From Vibrio sp. 16 (GTDB lineage Bacteria; Pseudomonadota; Gammaproteobacteria; Enterobacterales; Vibrionaceae): 64,000 bases of DNA. A program made the translations under genes and the position numbers. The stretch lies in assembly GCF_963681195.1 (NCBI RefSeq), contig NZ_OY808997.1, positions 1,302,001 through 1,366,000 of the forward strand, read 5' to 3'. Positions 8,049 through 16,420 of this stretch are shown piece by piece (position 1 is the stretch's first letter; every line of letters begins with the position of its first letter). Below the pieces are notes generated by a model. The model was not told the origin of the DNA. It did not search any database and saw nothing but the letters and a program-made list of their open reading frames with translations.

Positions 8049-9731
8049 GTGAACATCGACGTCGTACAATTGCTCGAGCAAAACCCTATCCTCCTCATTT
8101 TTGTGGTTCTCGCCATCGGTCTCGCGATTGGCAAAATTCGTTTCGGAAACCTTCAACTTGGTAATTCAATCGGCGTATTGGTTACCGCGTTGGTCATGGG
8201 ACACCTTGGTTTCACCTTCAACGCTGACGCATTAACCATTGGTTTCATGCTGTTTATTTACTGTGTTGGTATAGAAGCAGGGCCAAACTTCTTTGGTATT
8301 TTCTTCCGTGATGGTAAACACTATTTCATATTGAGTATGGTGGTGTTGTCGACAGCTGTGTGCATCACTTACTTTGGCAGTCATTACCTCGGCTTAGGGT
8401 TCGGATTATCAGCCGGTATGATGGCAGGTGCACTCACCTCGACTCCTGTTTTAGTTGGCGCCCAGGATGCATTAACTTCAGGTCTAGCAACGGTTCCACG
8501 CAACATGGACTTCTCGTTGGTGCTTGAGAATCTTTCTGTGGGCTACGCGATGGCTTACCTGATTGGACTGATCAGCATGATCATGTTTGCAAAGCTGTTA
8601 CCCAAGTTACAAAAACAAAACTTATCGGATTCCGCCCAGCAAATTGCTCAAGAACGTGGGCTTGGTAGCACTGGGCAAAGAAAGGTCTACTTACCGATCA
8701 TCCGCGCTTACCGAGTCGGCCAGGAGCTGATCGATTGGATTGATGGCAAAAACCTTCGAGAGCTGGGTATTTATCGTCAAACAGGTTGTTATATTGAACG
8801 AATCCGTCGTAATGGGATTCTCGCTCACCCTGATGGTGACGCCATTTTGCAAGAAGGTGACGAAATAGCGTTAGTCGGCTTCCCTGATAGCCACGCTCGC
8901 CTTGACCCAAGCTTTAGAAACGGCAAAGAAGTATTTGATCGTAACCTGCTCGATCTACGCATCGTCGAAGAAGAAATCGTCGTGAAAAGTGATGCGATTG
9001 CAGGAAAGCGTCTTTCTGACCTCAACCTGTCTGAATACGGCTGTTTCTTGAACCGTGTAGTTCGCGCTCAAATTGAAATGCCGATGGACTTGGACATTGT
9101 TCTAGCCAAAGGTGATGTCCTGCAAGTCAGTGGCGAGAAAAGTCGCGTCCATGGTCTTGCAGAGAAAATCGGTTTCATCTCAATTCATAGCCAAATGGCG
9201 GATCTGCTCGCTTTTTGTAGCTTTTTTATTCTTGGCATCATGTTCGGCTTGATCACAATGACCTTCGGGCATGTGTCATTTGGCTTGGGTAATGCGGTTG
9301 GTCTTTTACTCTCTGGCATTACCTTAGGGTTCTTACGTGCGAATCACCCTACGTTCGGCTATGTCCCTCAAGGGGCGCTCAACATGGTCAAAGACTTAGG
9401 TTTGATGATATTCATGGTCGGCATTGGCTTAAGTGCCGGTGGAAAAATGTTTGAGCATCTATCACAAGTGGGCGTTCAGGTCATCGGGTTAGCATTTTTG
9501 GTCAGTGTACTGCCTGTTGTTTGTGCTTACTTAGTTGGCGCCTACTTACTTAAGATGAACCGAGCCTTGTTGTTTGGTGCCATCATTGGTGCGCGCACTT
9601 GCGCTCCGGCGATGGACATTGTGAATGACTATGCGAAGTCGACGATTCCAGCCTTAGGCTATGCGGGCACATATGCTATCGCCAATATCTTGATGACGTT
9701 GGCAGGTACTATTTTGATAATATTGAGTTGA
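8049..9731 (+). CDS. ybjL: YbjL-family putative transporter (AspT/YidE superfamily)
   Basis: A 560-residue inner-membrane protein. Two blocks of hydrophobic segments (about 1-185 and 385-560) flank a cytoplasmic part holding two RCK_C/TrkA-C domains (around 200-375; [11 protein letters not shown] and [11 protein letters not shown] mark their strands). This is the layout of the aspartate:alanine exchanger family. Signature stretches are [16 protein letters not shown] (with I for V in places) and [15 protein letters not shown], repeated in the second half as [16 protein letters not shown]. The substrate is unknown. It starts with GTG at 8049; the ribosome-binding site is weak, but the N terminus matches E. 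coli YbjL. Confidence 0.88.
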   Translation: MNIDVVQLLEQNPILLIFVVLAIGLAIGKIRFGNLQLGNSIGVLVTALVMGHLGFTFNADALTIGFMLFIYCVGIEAGPNFFGIFFRDGKHYFILSMVVLSTAVCITYFGSHYLGLGFGLSAGMMAGALTSTPVLVGAQDALTSGLATVPRNMDFSLVLENLSVGYAMAYLIGLISMIMFAKLLPKLQKQNLSDSAQQIAQERGLGSTGQRKVYLPIIRAYRVGQELIDWIDGKNLRELGIYRQTGCYIERIRRNGILAHPDGDAILQEGDEIALVGFPDSHARLDPSFRNGKEVFDRNLLDLRIVEEEIVVKSDAIAGKRLSDLNLSEYGCFLNRVVRAQIEMPMDLDIVLAKGDVLQVSGEKSRVHGLAEKIGFISIHSQMADLLAFCSFFILGIMFGLITMTFGHVSFGLGNAVGLLLSGITLGFLRANHPTFGYVPQGALNMVKDLGLMIFMVGIGLSAGGKMFEHLSQVGVQVIGLAFLVSVLPVVCAYLVGAYLLKMNRALLFGAIIGARTCAPAMDIVNDYAKSTIPALGYAGTYAIANILMTLAGTILIILS

Positions 9732-9745
9732 CCCCAGACAACGTA

Positions 9746-9773
9746 AAAGAGGAGGCATTGCCTCCTCTTTTTG
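9746..9773. terminator. bidirectional terminator ybjL / IMPa-type protease
   Basis: AAAAGAGGAGGC (9746-9757), loop ATT, GCCTCCTCTTTTT. It lies between two convergent genes. Confidence 0.92.
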
Positions 9774-9781
9774 TTTACTGC

Positions 9782-12502
9782 TTATAGCGGCCAAACGGTT
9801 GTCCCATCAACAGGAATCTCTGTCTTCGCGAACTCATCTCGGCAATAGCCCGTCCCACTTGTTGCAAAGTAGCTCAGAGGCATCGACTCTAGGCTCTTCG
9901 CGATCACCTCTTGCTTCGCTTTGTCCGAGAAGCTGAATCCCCACATATCCAAGTACTGGCGCATATCGCGGCTGGTTATCGTACTAAATGCAATTAGCAG
10001 CCAATCGTTATTGCTGATTGCATTTGCTTCATCACGACTGTAGCTCGTAAAACCAATGTTGGCTCGGTTTGCCAACCAGAGTTCATCATCACTTTTTAGG
10101 CGATTGAACTCTCGTTCCAAGATATGCAACCGACCAAGCAAATGCCAACCATTGTTAACCACACCTTGGTTCTCTGCTTGCATCATAATTTGGATAAAAA
10201 CTCGTGCGCCCCAACTCCAGCCAGTCTGATTTTGTGCCGCCATAAAAGCGTTAGGGTCTGGGTTCAAACGACTTTGTTGCAACAGCTGGTATTGACCAGC
10301 AAAATCCAAATTCTGGCAGGTTGATTCCCTACCCGTCTCAGCGAGGTAGCGTGACTTACTGTAGTAGGAGTAATAATTCGTTGTCGAGTGTCCTTCCCAG
10401 TCAGCAAATCTGAAACGCCCTTTTTCTAATCCATGACCAAGTTCGTGCAAATCTCCATGCCCCAATGGGTGGAAAGACCAATACGCATCATATGGATTTC
10501 CAGAGCAGCCATAACCACACGTCGCTTGGTCCGCATTCATGTGTTTCACGATATCAATCGTTTCGATCTGCCAACCTTTGGTTTCAGCGTATTGATGGAT
10601 ATCGACGATCCTATCAATTCCCGGTCCTTTAAATCCCGCCAGTGCATGAGGCAAGTTATGAACGTAGCGCTCGGTTGCTAGTGCCATATCGGCAGGTTGT
10701 GCCCAGTCCTCCGCGCCGATTGATTCCATCATTTTGTCTGTTTTTGAATGTACTTCGAAACCCGGGGTTATCAACTCCGCCCAGTCAAATTGGCCCGCAT
10801 TCAGTTGAGTCACAAAATTCTCGTTATCTTCACTACTTCGCCAAACGGGATGACGGGCCACGCCTTGGAATGTAAGCTTCACAGGTTGATTATTGGTATT
10901 AAAGTGTACTTGAACAGGGCCACCGTAGGACGACGTTAAGTGAATCGTTTCACCAGGTTGTACAGTGTAGGCATGTGACGTTAGCAATTTAGGTCTAGAG
11001 TAACCATTTTTGGAAAACTCATGCGTGGCGCCGCTTCGCAATGTGTTGACGACAATTTTTGTTGTCACCGGAGAGCGATCATTTCGGGTAACAGTGAATG
11101 TTTCTCCAGGCAAAGCATAAACACCCGCAGCGCGAAAGTTCCGTTTTGAATCCAGATTTACGGTATGGGTAACGCGCTCGACTTGATCATCGAATTCGCT
11201 GCGGCTGAAGTTACCCATGTCTGGCTGCGCGGGGTTAATGTCGCGGCTATTGTACTGAACGTAGTCAGCAAAGTAGGAACGCAGAAAATTGATACGCTCT
11301 GTGGTGCTTTTATCCATTGGGAACTGTACGTCTTGGCGAAAGTGGTCTGCCAATAGCACAATCGATTTTTCATACTCATAGCCTTTTGAGTCGAACAAAC
11401 GAATCCCCTGCTCATCCAACGAACCTAGCTGATTTCGAATACTTTGCGCCGCGGAGTAAAACTCCGTCGCCATGTTCGCCTCATCGGGACAGGATTTGTC
11501 GTCACATAGGGTTAAATCAACCGTGAATGAGTCATCCTCCAAACGTTTGAGTAATGCTTGCTGCAACTCAATGTGTTCAGGAACCGTATTCAGTAGTTCG
11601 TTACCATTCCAATCGGAAACACCGAGCTTGCGCCAGTAGTTATCGCCAACATAGTTGACGCGAAATTCGCGAAACAGCGATTGTCCTAATGCGGTCATTC
11701 CGCCATCCCAATGTAGATACAAGAAGGGGATGTTAAGTTGCTTAGCTCTCGCCACAGCCTGCTTGACCAACTCAAGCTCGTCTGCTTGCTCAAGATGCTG
11801 AGAGAGAATCAGTAAATTAGGTTTGGCTTCAACACAAGCCAGCAGCGATGCACCGTCACAAGTGTTTGCGTCGTTATATTTGAGCCTGTTTCCGTAACGA
11901 GCATCTAGCCACTCTCGCGTTGCTGTCTCGTCTGGAAAGTAGTAAGACTGATCCATTTGCGCTATGACCACCTTGGTCTCGCCAGCGAATGGAGCCCCAT
12001 TTAGCCAAACCAGTAAGTTATCCATCCATTGTGCCATTTGGTCATTGACCGATGATGGAAAGCGCTTTGACGTACGAAATGGATTACTTGCTAACACGGC
12101 ATATCGACTGGGTTCAACTCCAGCGACACCAATCGATAGCGTCTGATCCGTGTAGCCATCTTGCATCGCTTTATTGGTCATTAAGATGGTATCGTTGAAA
12201 CCATAGGTTGGAGACAAAATCGCCGCGTCATGAGTCGGATCCCAGAATAAGCCGCTTGTCTCACCATTAATGGACTTTTTGACCTGATCAAATACCTTTT
12301 TATGACTTGCAACCCATGTTCGGTTGTAAGAGATAAACGCATTCGCGTCTTTCACGGCAAGTGCATTTCCGGAGATAAGTGCTCTTTCTACTTCGGTTAA
12401 CGTCTCCTTTGCGGGCGAATCACTACCTCCTCCGCCACCGCAACCTATTAGAAAGAAAGATAAGGTAAAGGCTAAACCTGTGTATGTCTGTTTTTTACTC
12501 AT
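9782..12502 (-). CDS. IMPa (ImpA)-family zinc metalloprotease, lipoprotein
   Basis: A 906-residue protein with a lipoprotein signal peptide: hydrophobic stretch, lipobox LIGC with the lipidated cysteine at residue 21, then a GGGGG linker. Residues after about 40 match the pattern of immunomodulating metalloproteases (IMPa, MEROPS M88): a large N-terminal region, a beta-rich middle, and a C-terminal gluzincin domain. The zinc site HELGH is at residues 686-690, with a nearby glutamate (E693). P. aeruginosa IMPa is secreted and cleaves O-glycosylated host proteins. Here the lipobox predicts membrane anchoring, perhaps on the outer membrane surface. I chose MSKKQTYTGL over a longer frame (12628) because it begins the signal peptide. 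It stands alone, downstream of the art operon. Confidence 0.85.
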   Translation of the reverse strand: MSKKQTYTGLAFTLSFFLIGCGGGGGSDSPAKETLTEVERALISGNALAVKDANAFISYNRTWVASHKKVFDQVKKSINGETSGLFWDPTHDAAILSPTYGFNDTILMTNKAMQDGYTDQTLSIGVAGVEPSRYAVLASNPFRTSKRFPSSVNDQMAQWMDNLLVWLNGAPFAGETKVVIAQMDQSYYFPDETATREWLDARYGNRLKYNDANTCDGASLLACVEAKPNLLILSQHLEQADELELVKQAVARAKQLNIPFLYLHWDGGMTALGQSLFREFRVNYVGDNYWRKLGVSDWNGNELLNTVPEHIELQQALLKRLEDDSFTVDLTLCDDKSCPDEANMATEFYSAAQSIRNQLGSLDEQGIRLFDSKGYEYEKSIVLLADHFRQDVQFPMDKSTTERINFLRSYFADYVQYNSRDINPAQPDMGNFSRSEFDDQVERVTHTVNLDSKRNFRAAGVYALPGETFTVTRNDRSPVTTKIVVNTLRSGATHEFSKNGYSRPKLLTSHAYTVQPGETIHLTSSYGGPVQVHFNTNNQPVKLTFQGVARHPVWRSSEDNENFVTQLNAGQFDWAELITPGFEVHSKTDKMMESIGAEDWAQPADMALATERYVHNLPHALAGFKGPGIDRIVDIHQYAETKGWQIETIDIVKHMNADQATCGYGCSGNPYDAYWSFHPLGHGDLHELGHGLEKGRFRFADWEGHSTTNYYSYYSKSRYLAETGRESTCQNLDFAGQYQLLQQSRLNPDPNAFMAAQNQTGWSWGARVFIQIMMQAENQGVVNNGWHLLGRLHILEREFNRLKSDDELWLANRANIGFTSYSRDEANAISNNDWLLIAFSTITSRDMRQYLDMWGFSFSDKAKQEVIAKSLESMPLSYFATSGTGYCRDEFAKTEIPVDGTTVWPL

Positions 12503-12617
12503 GTTCTTGATTATTGTTATGTCAGTATCGCGAGTGTAAGTGAGCAAAGAGGCAAAGTAATCTGGTGGTGAAAAGCGAATTTGAAAGTTTGAAGCGTGAT
12601 AACAAAACGAAAATAAC

Positions 12618-12643
12618 AACGGCACCAAAAGGTGCCGTTTTTG
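12618..12643 (-). terminator. probable terminator of the art operon
   Basis: Perfect hairpin AACGGCACC/GGTGCCGTT with an AAAA (plus strand) loop, directly after the artM stop. On the minus strand it is followed by GTTATTTT, a broken T-run, so termination may be partial. Confidence 0.65.
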
Positions 12644-12644
12644 C

Positions 12645-13322
12645 TTAGCTCAGAGGTCTTAGGTAAGCCAAGAAGCGCTTCTCGGCATGTTTGAAACACC
12701 AAAGAATGATAAAGGTCAGCGCCATATAGAATAATCCGGCCGTTAAGAAAGACTCAAACGGCGCGTAGTAACGCGAATTCACCAATCTAGCAGCACCCGT
12801 TAAGTCAACGATAGTCACGATGCCTGCAACTGCGCTTCCGTGAAGCATGAAGATCACTTCATTACTGTAAGCTGGCAACGCTCGTCTCAACGCACTTGGC
12901 AAAATGATTCTTCGGTAAGTCATAAAATGACTCATGCCATAAGCTTTCGCAGCTTCCACTTCACCTTTTGGTAAACCGTTGATGGCGCCACGGATGATCT
13001 CTGCTGTATAAGCGGAGGTATTGAGTACAAATGCGACTAAAGCACAGAACCAAGCATTCTCCCACAGCGTGTCTTTAACTGGGAAAAACTGATCCATTCC
13101 GTAGTAGATCAAATAGAGTTGAATCAGTAACGGGGTACCACGGAAGAAGTAAATAAACGCCCAACTTGGTCCTGAAATAAAATAGCTCTGGCTATTGCGA
13201 GCAACACCAAGTGGTATGGCAACAACTAAACCGATGACCAATGCAAGGCAAACCAGCCATACGGTCGTCCACAAACCTTCCAAGTAGACAGGTAAACTTT
13301 CGACGATCAATGAAAAGTCCAT
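12645..13322 (-). CDS. artM: arginine-type ABC transporter permease ArtM
   Basis: A 225-residue inner-membrane permease of the HisM/ArtM family with about five membrane segments. The EAA loop that docks the ATPase is present: EVEAAKAYGMSHFMTYRRIILP. The family GTPLLIQLYLIYYG stretch is intact. It forms the heteromeric channel with ArtQ. The start is three bases after the artQ stop, implying coupled translation. Specificity for arginine is inferred from operon order (P, binding protein, Q, M); histidine, lysine or ornithine are possible. Confidence 0.85.
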   Translation of the reverse strand: MDFSLIVESLPVYLEGLWTTVWLVCLALVIGLVVAIPLGVARNSQSYFISGPSWAFIYFFRGTPLLIQLYLIYYGMDQFFPVKDTLWENAWFCALVAFVLNTSAYTAEIIRGAINGLPKGEVEAAKAYGMSHFMTYRRIILPSALRRALPAYSNEVIFMLHGSAVAGIVTIVDLTGAARLVNSRYYAPFESFLTAGLFYMALTFIILWCFKHAEKRFLAYLRPLS

Positions 13323-13325
13323 ACT

Positions 13326-14066
13326 CTACCTCGCATGAATGCTAAATTTGCGCTCAACCACCTTAAGAAGGCCCGTTGAGATGCTGGTGAATAGAAGGAA
13401 AATCATCGCGACCGCCATATAAAATGTAAATGGCATTTTTGTTGAGCCTGCCGCTAACGCACTCACGCGAACCATATCTTCTAAACCGATGATGGAGACC
13501 AGAGCGGTGGTCTTGAGCAATACCAGCCAGTTATTACCAAAGCCAGGCAAAGCATGACGAATCATCTGTGGTAAAAGAATTCGACGAAATGACATGATTG
13601 GACTCATACCATAAGCTTTACCCGCTTCAAGTTCGCCTTTATCAACCGCCATGATCGCACCACGGAAGGTTTCCGCCATGTATGCACCGAAGATAAAACC
13701 GATCGTCAACACCCCCGCAATGAAAGGACTGACATCAATATAATCAGGCAAGTAAGATGTCCACTCATGATTTGGATCGCTAGAAGCAAACCACTCGTTA
13801 AGCGACTCATTGATGGAATACAGACTATTGTTAAGTAAGATTTGTCCACCGAAGAAAATCAGCATCATGAGGACTAAATCGGGAATGCCGCGAATTACTG
13901 TTGTGTAGAGAGTAGCGATGGCTCTCGCCCAACGGTAAGGTGCCATTTTTGCAAGCGCACCAAGCATGCCCAATACAACAGCGAGCAATAATGAAAGTAG
14001 TGCCACTTCTATGGTCACTATGGCCCCTTTGAATATTGAGGCTTCGTATCCTTGTAGATCTAGCAT
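13326..14066 (-). CDS. artQ: arginine-type ABC transporter permease ArtQ
   Basis: A 246-residue partner permease. It keeps the EAA loop (ELEAGKAYGMSPIMSFRRILLP) and TVIRGIPDLVLMMLIFFGG. I start it at MLDLQGYEAS (14066), which has AGGA about ten bases upstream, rather than a TTG nine codons earlier. An insert around residues 75-110 (SINESLNEWFASSDPNHEW) makes the first periplasmic loop longer than in ArtM. A strong hairpin separates it from the binding-protein gene. Confidence 0.85.
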   Translation of the reverse strand: MLDLQGYEASIFKGAIVTIEVALLSLLLAVVLGMLGALAKMAPYRWARAIATLYTTVIRGIPDLVLMMLIFFGGQILLNNSLYSINESLNEWFASSDPNHEWTSYLPDYIDVSPFIAGVLTIGFIFGAYMAETFRGAIMAVDKGELEAGKAYGMSPIMSFRRILLPQMIRHALPGFGNNWLVLLKTTALVSIIGLEDMVRVSALAAGSTKMPFTFYMAVAMIFLLFTSISTGLLKVVERKFSIHAR

Positions 14067-14102
14067 AGGTGAGTTCCTGATCCCTAGACTCAAATATAAC
14101 TT

Positions 14103-14137
14103 GGCCGCTGATTACCTCTAGGAACCTATCAGCGGCC
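14103..14137 (-). other. intercistronic hairpin between binding-protein and permease genes
   Basis: GGCCGCTGAT (14103-14112) and ATCAGCGGCC (14128-14137) are perfect 10-base arms in the gap between artI/J and artQ. There is no T-run, so it probably acts as a 3' stabiliser of the binding-protein message rather than a full terminator. Confidence 0.75.
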
Positions 14138-14149
14138 TTATTATCGAGC

Positions 14150-14920
14150 TTACTTACCGTAAACGTCGTAGTTGAAGTATTTTGCTGCGATTTCTTGGTA
14201 GACACCTTTCTCACGTAGAGAAAGAATCGCCGCATCTAGCTTCTGAGTTAGGTCTTTGTCTTGTTTGCGAACCGCAATACCAAACCCTTCGCCGAACCAT
14301 TTAGGGTCAGTCAGTGATGGACCAACAAATTCGTATGCCTCGCCACCCGCTTTATTCAATACACCTTCTTCTAATGCCGATGCATCGCCAAGTACTGCGG
14401 CAACACGACCATTAGCTAGATCAAGGTACGCTTCATCGAAAGAGCCGTAACGAACGATTTCAACTTTATCGCCATAGTTGTCAGTTAGGTACTTGTCGTG
14501 CGTTGTTGCACGTTGTACCGCGATTTTTTGCCCGTCTAGGTTGTCAAAATCTAGACCTGCGCCTTTCTTAGCGATGAACTTGTTAGGGATAAGCGCGTAC
14601 TTACCAGTAAAATCTACTTTCTTCTTACGCTCTTCTGTAATAGACATTGCCGCAATGATTGCATCGTATTTACGAGCAAGTAATGAAGGGATAATGCCAT
14701 CCCAGTCTTGCGCAACGATCTTACATTTGACTTGCATCTCAGTACAAAGCGCGTTGGCCATGTCAACGTCAAAGCCTTTCAGAGAGCCATCTGCTTCTGT
14801 CCAGCTGAATGGAGGGTATGCGCCTTCAATGCCAAAGCGAACTGTTTTCCAATCTTTCGCTTGAGCAACGCCAGATACCGCTGTTGCTGCCAGAGTTGCT
14901 GCTAATAACCACTTTTTCAT
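14150..14920 (-). CDS. periplasmic amino-acid binding protein (ArtI/ArtJ/HisJ-like)
   Basis: A 256-residue solute-binding protein with a signal peptide (MKKWLLAATLAATAVSGVAQA, cut before KDWK). The family-3 binding pattern is clear: FGIEGAYPPFSW, GFDVDMANALC, IIPSLLARKYDAIIAAMSIT and RKKKVDFTGKY. It captures a basic amino acid for the ArtQMP transporter. The start at 14920 has AGGAG at good spacing; an ATG two codons upstream is too close to that site. A hairpin after the stop probably keeps this gene expressed above the permease genes. Confidence 0.85.
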   Translation of the reverse strand: MKKWLLAATLAATAVSGVAQAKDWKTVRFGIEGAYPPFSWTEADGSLKGFDVDMANALCTEMQVKCKIVAQDWDGIIPSLLARKYDAIIAAMSITEERKKKVDFTGKYALIPNKFIAKKGAGLDFDNLDGQKIAVQRATTHDKYLTDNYGDKVEIVRYGSFDEAYLDLANGRVAAVLGDASALEEGVLNKAGGEAYEFVGPSLTDPKWFGEGFGIAVRKQDKDLTQKLDAAILSLREKGVYQEIAAKYFNYDVYGK

Positions 14921-14984
14921 TTCCATACTCCTGTGATTTCTTATTTTAAATATTGCTTATGTTGTGTTTGCTGTGTCACTACAG

Positions 14985-15755
14985 CTAGTAGATAGAAGAT
15001 ACGAACTGCTTCAAGCGTTCAGAATCTGGATTTGTAAATAGCTTGTCGGGATGGCCCTGCTCTTCGACTAACCCTTGATGCAAGAACATTACGTGATTAG
15101 ACACATCTCGAGCGAATGCCATTTCATGCGTAACCACCAACATGGTTCGGCCTTCCTCAGCCAAATCACGCATTACACCAAGAACCTCACCTACCAACTC
15201 TGGATCCAAAGCCGATGTAGGCTCATCAAATAACATAACTTCTGGGTCTACGGCTAACGCGCGGGCAATGGCCGCACGCTGCTGCTGGCCTCCTGACAAG
15301 TGACCTGGGTAGTAATCTTTGCGCTCATACAGGCCAACTTTTTTCAGTAAAAGTTCTGCGTTTTCGATCGCTTGAGCTTTTGGTACACCTAATACGTGCA
15401 CAGGTGCTTCTATAACGTTTTCCAGGACGGTCAAATGTGACCAAAGATTAAAGCCTTGAAAAACCATAGCTAAGCGCGAACGGATACGCTGAACTTGCTT
15501 TTCGTTGGCAGGAATGGCTTCTCCTTGACGATTGTTTTTCATTTGGATTAGCTCACCGTTAACCCAAATTTCCCCAGCAGTTGGGGTCTCAAGAAGATTA
15601 ATGCATCTAAGAAAGGTACTTTTACCGGAGCCCGATGACCCGATAATAGAAATGACGTCCCCTTTGTGGGCTTCTAATGAGATACCCTTTAACACTTCAT
15701 TTTGACCAAAGGTCTTGTGTAAATCTTTTATATCCAGCGCTGCTACTTCATTCAT
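14985..15755 (-). CDS. artP: amino-acid ABC transporter ATP-binding protein ArtP
   Basis: A 256-residue ABC ATPase of the HisP/GlnQ type. Walker A is GSSGSGKST (about 38-46), Q-loop FQGFNLWSHLT, signature LSGGQQQR, Walker B VMLFDEPTSALDP and H-switch VVTHEMAFA. The longer loop after Walker A (ELIQMKNNRQGE) is as in HisP. It heads the four-gene operon and powers uptake of the ligand bound by the following gene's product. Confidence 0.9.
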   Translation of the reverse strand: MNEVAALDIKDLHKTFGQNEVLKGISLEAHKGDVISIIGSSGSGKSTFLRCINLLETPTAGEIWVNGELIQMKNNRQGEAIPANEKQVQRIRSRLAMVFQGFNLWSHLTVLENVIEAPVHVLGVPKAQAIENAELLLKKVGLYERKDYYPGHLSGGQQQRAAIARALAVDPEVMLFDEPTSALDPELVGEVLGVMRDLAEEGRTMLVVTHEMAFARDVSNHVMFLHQGLVEEQGHPDKLFTNPDSERLKQFVSSIY

Positions 15756-16177
15756 GCGCTCAACTCCCTGTTATTATTTTGCCCATCCTTCATCAGTGTG
15801 ATGGGTAAATGTGGAGTGTTAACTCACATTTCGCTACAAACTAGCACTACGACTCGCAAGTTGCAACAAATTATTAACCTGCATTTTTAGGATATTAAGT
15901 TAGATCCTACGACTAATAATTCAATTTTTAGTTTAAAAGGCTTTATTTATCGCATAAATCAAACCAAGAGGCACAATTAATCACACGCCTAGCAATTAAC
16001 ATTTTTATAAAAACAAGATCTAACGCAATCTTCAACATGAAATCGATATGAACCAGAAAGCACACTATAAAACTTGTCTTATAAACCTTACATTATGAAA
16101 ATTAATTTCAGCTTGGGTTTGCACCATTTAAACCACAACCTATAAGTGTGTAGTTTTCTTTCACATTCTGTCATAAA

Positions 16178-16226
16178 GTGATCTAAATCAATCACTCTTA
16201 AGGGTTAGCACGTTAAACTCGCCTCA
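16178..16226 (+). promoter_or_regulatory. candidate class II FNR promoter for the DUF3360 gene
   Basis: GTGATCTAAATCAA at 16178-16191 matches the FNR consensus TTGAT-N4-ATCAA at 9 of 10 positions. It also sits in a wider perfect repeat, AGTGAT (16177-16182) and ATCACT (16191-16196). TAAACT at 16214-16219 is a fair -10. A start at about 16226 would put the box centre at -41.5, the classical class II activating position. The spacing is counted from sequence; the transcription start is inferred. Confidence 0.55.
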
Positions 16227-16260
16227 AAGATAAAAGCCTCAATAAGCGAATTTTTGTCTT

Positions 16261-16311
16261 TTCTATTGTCTAAGCTTAAGCACGAAGGGTTTGCGCTACA
16301 GAACAATAGAA
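16261..16311 (+). other. long-range leader hairpin upstream of the DUF3360 gene
   Basis: TTCTATTGT (16261-16269) and ACAATAGAA (16303-16311) are perfect 9-base arms enclosing 33 bases. The 3' arm ends just before an AAGGA (16313-16317). Confidence 0.5.
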
Positions 16312-16322
16312 CAAGGACTTTT

Positions 16323-16373
16323 ATGCAGGAAGCTGTGCGAGTTTTTATAGGAACGCCTGAAAACAATAATTAA
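16323..16373 (+). CDS. possible 16-residue leader peptide
   Basis: An ATG with AAGGA five bases upstream opens a 16-codon frame (MQEAVRVFIGTPENNN) that ends 47 bases before the DUF3360 start. The ribosome-binding site is better than that of many real genes here, but so short a frame could be chance. No homologue is known to me. Confidence 0.25.
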   Translation: MQEAVRVFIGTPENNN

Positions 16374-16420
16374 GGGCGACTCTTCCAAGAATCATTAACT
16401 TTTTTAAATATGAGGAATCT

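Larger units (their letters stand above)
15756..16420. promoter_or_regulatory. divergent regulatory region artP / DUF3360 gene
   Basis: A 665-base gap. The half facing artP is AT-rich; CGACTAATAATTCA at 15910-15923 matches the arginine-repressor box at 8 of 10 arm positions, which is suggestive only. The half facing the DUF3360 gene holds an FNR-type box, a possible -10, a leader hairpin and a tiny ORF, listed separately. Confidence 0.5.

Noticed and set aside
13831..14235. 134-codon ORF overlapping artQ and the binding-protein gene
   Set aside because: It is in another frame of two clear genes and spans their intercistronic hairpin; the composition is typical of a shadow frame.
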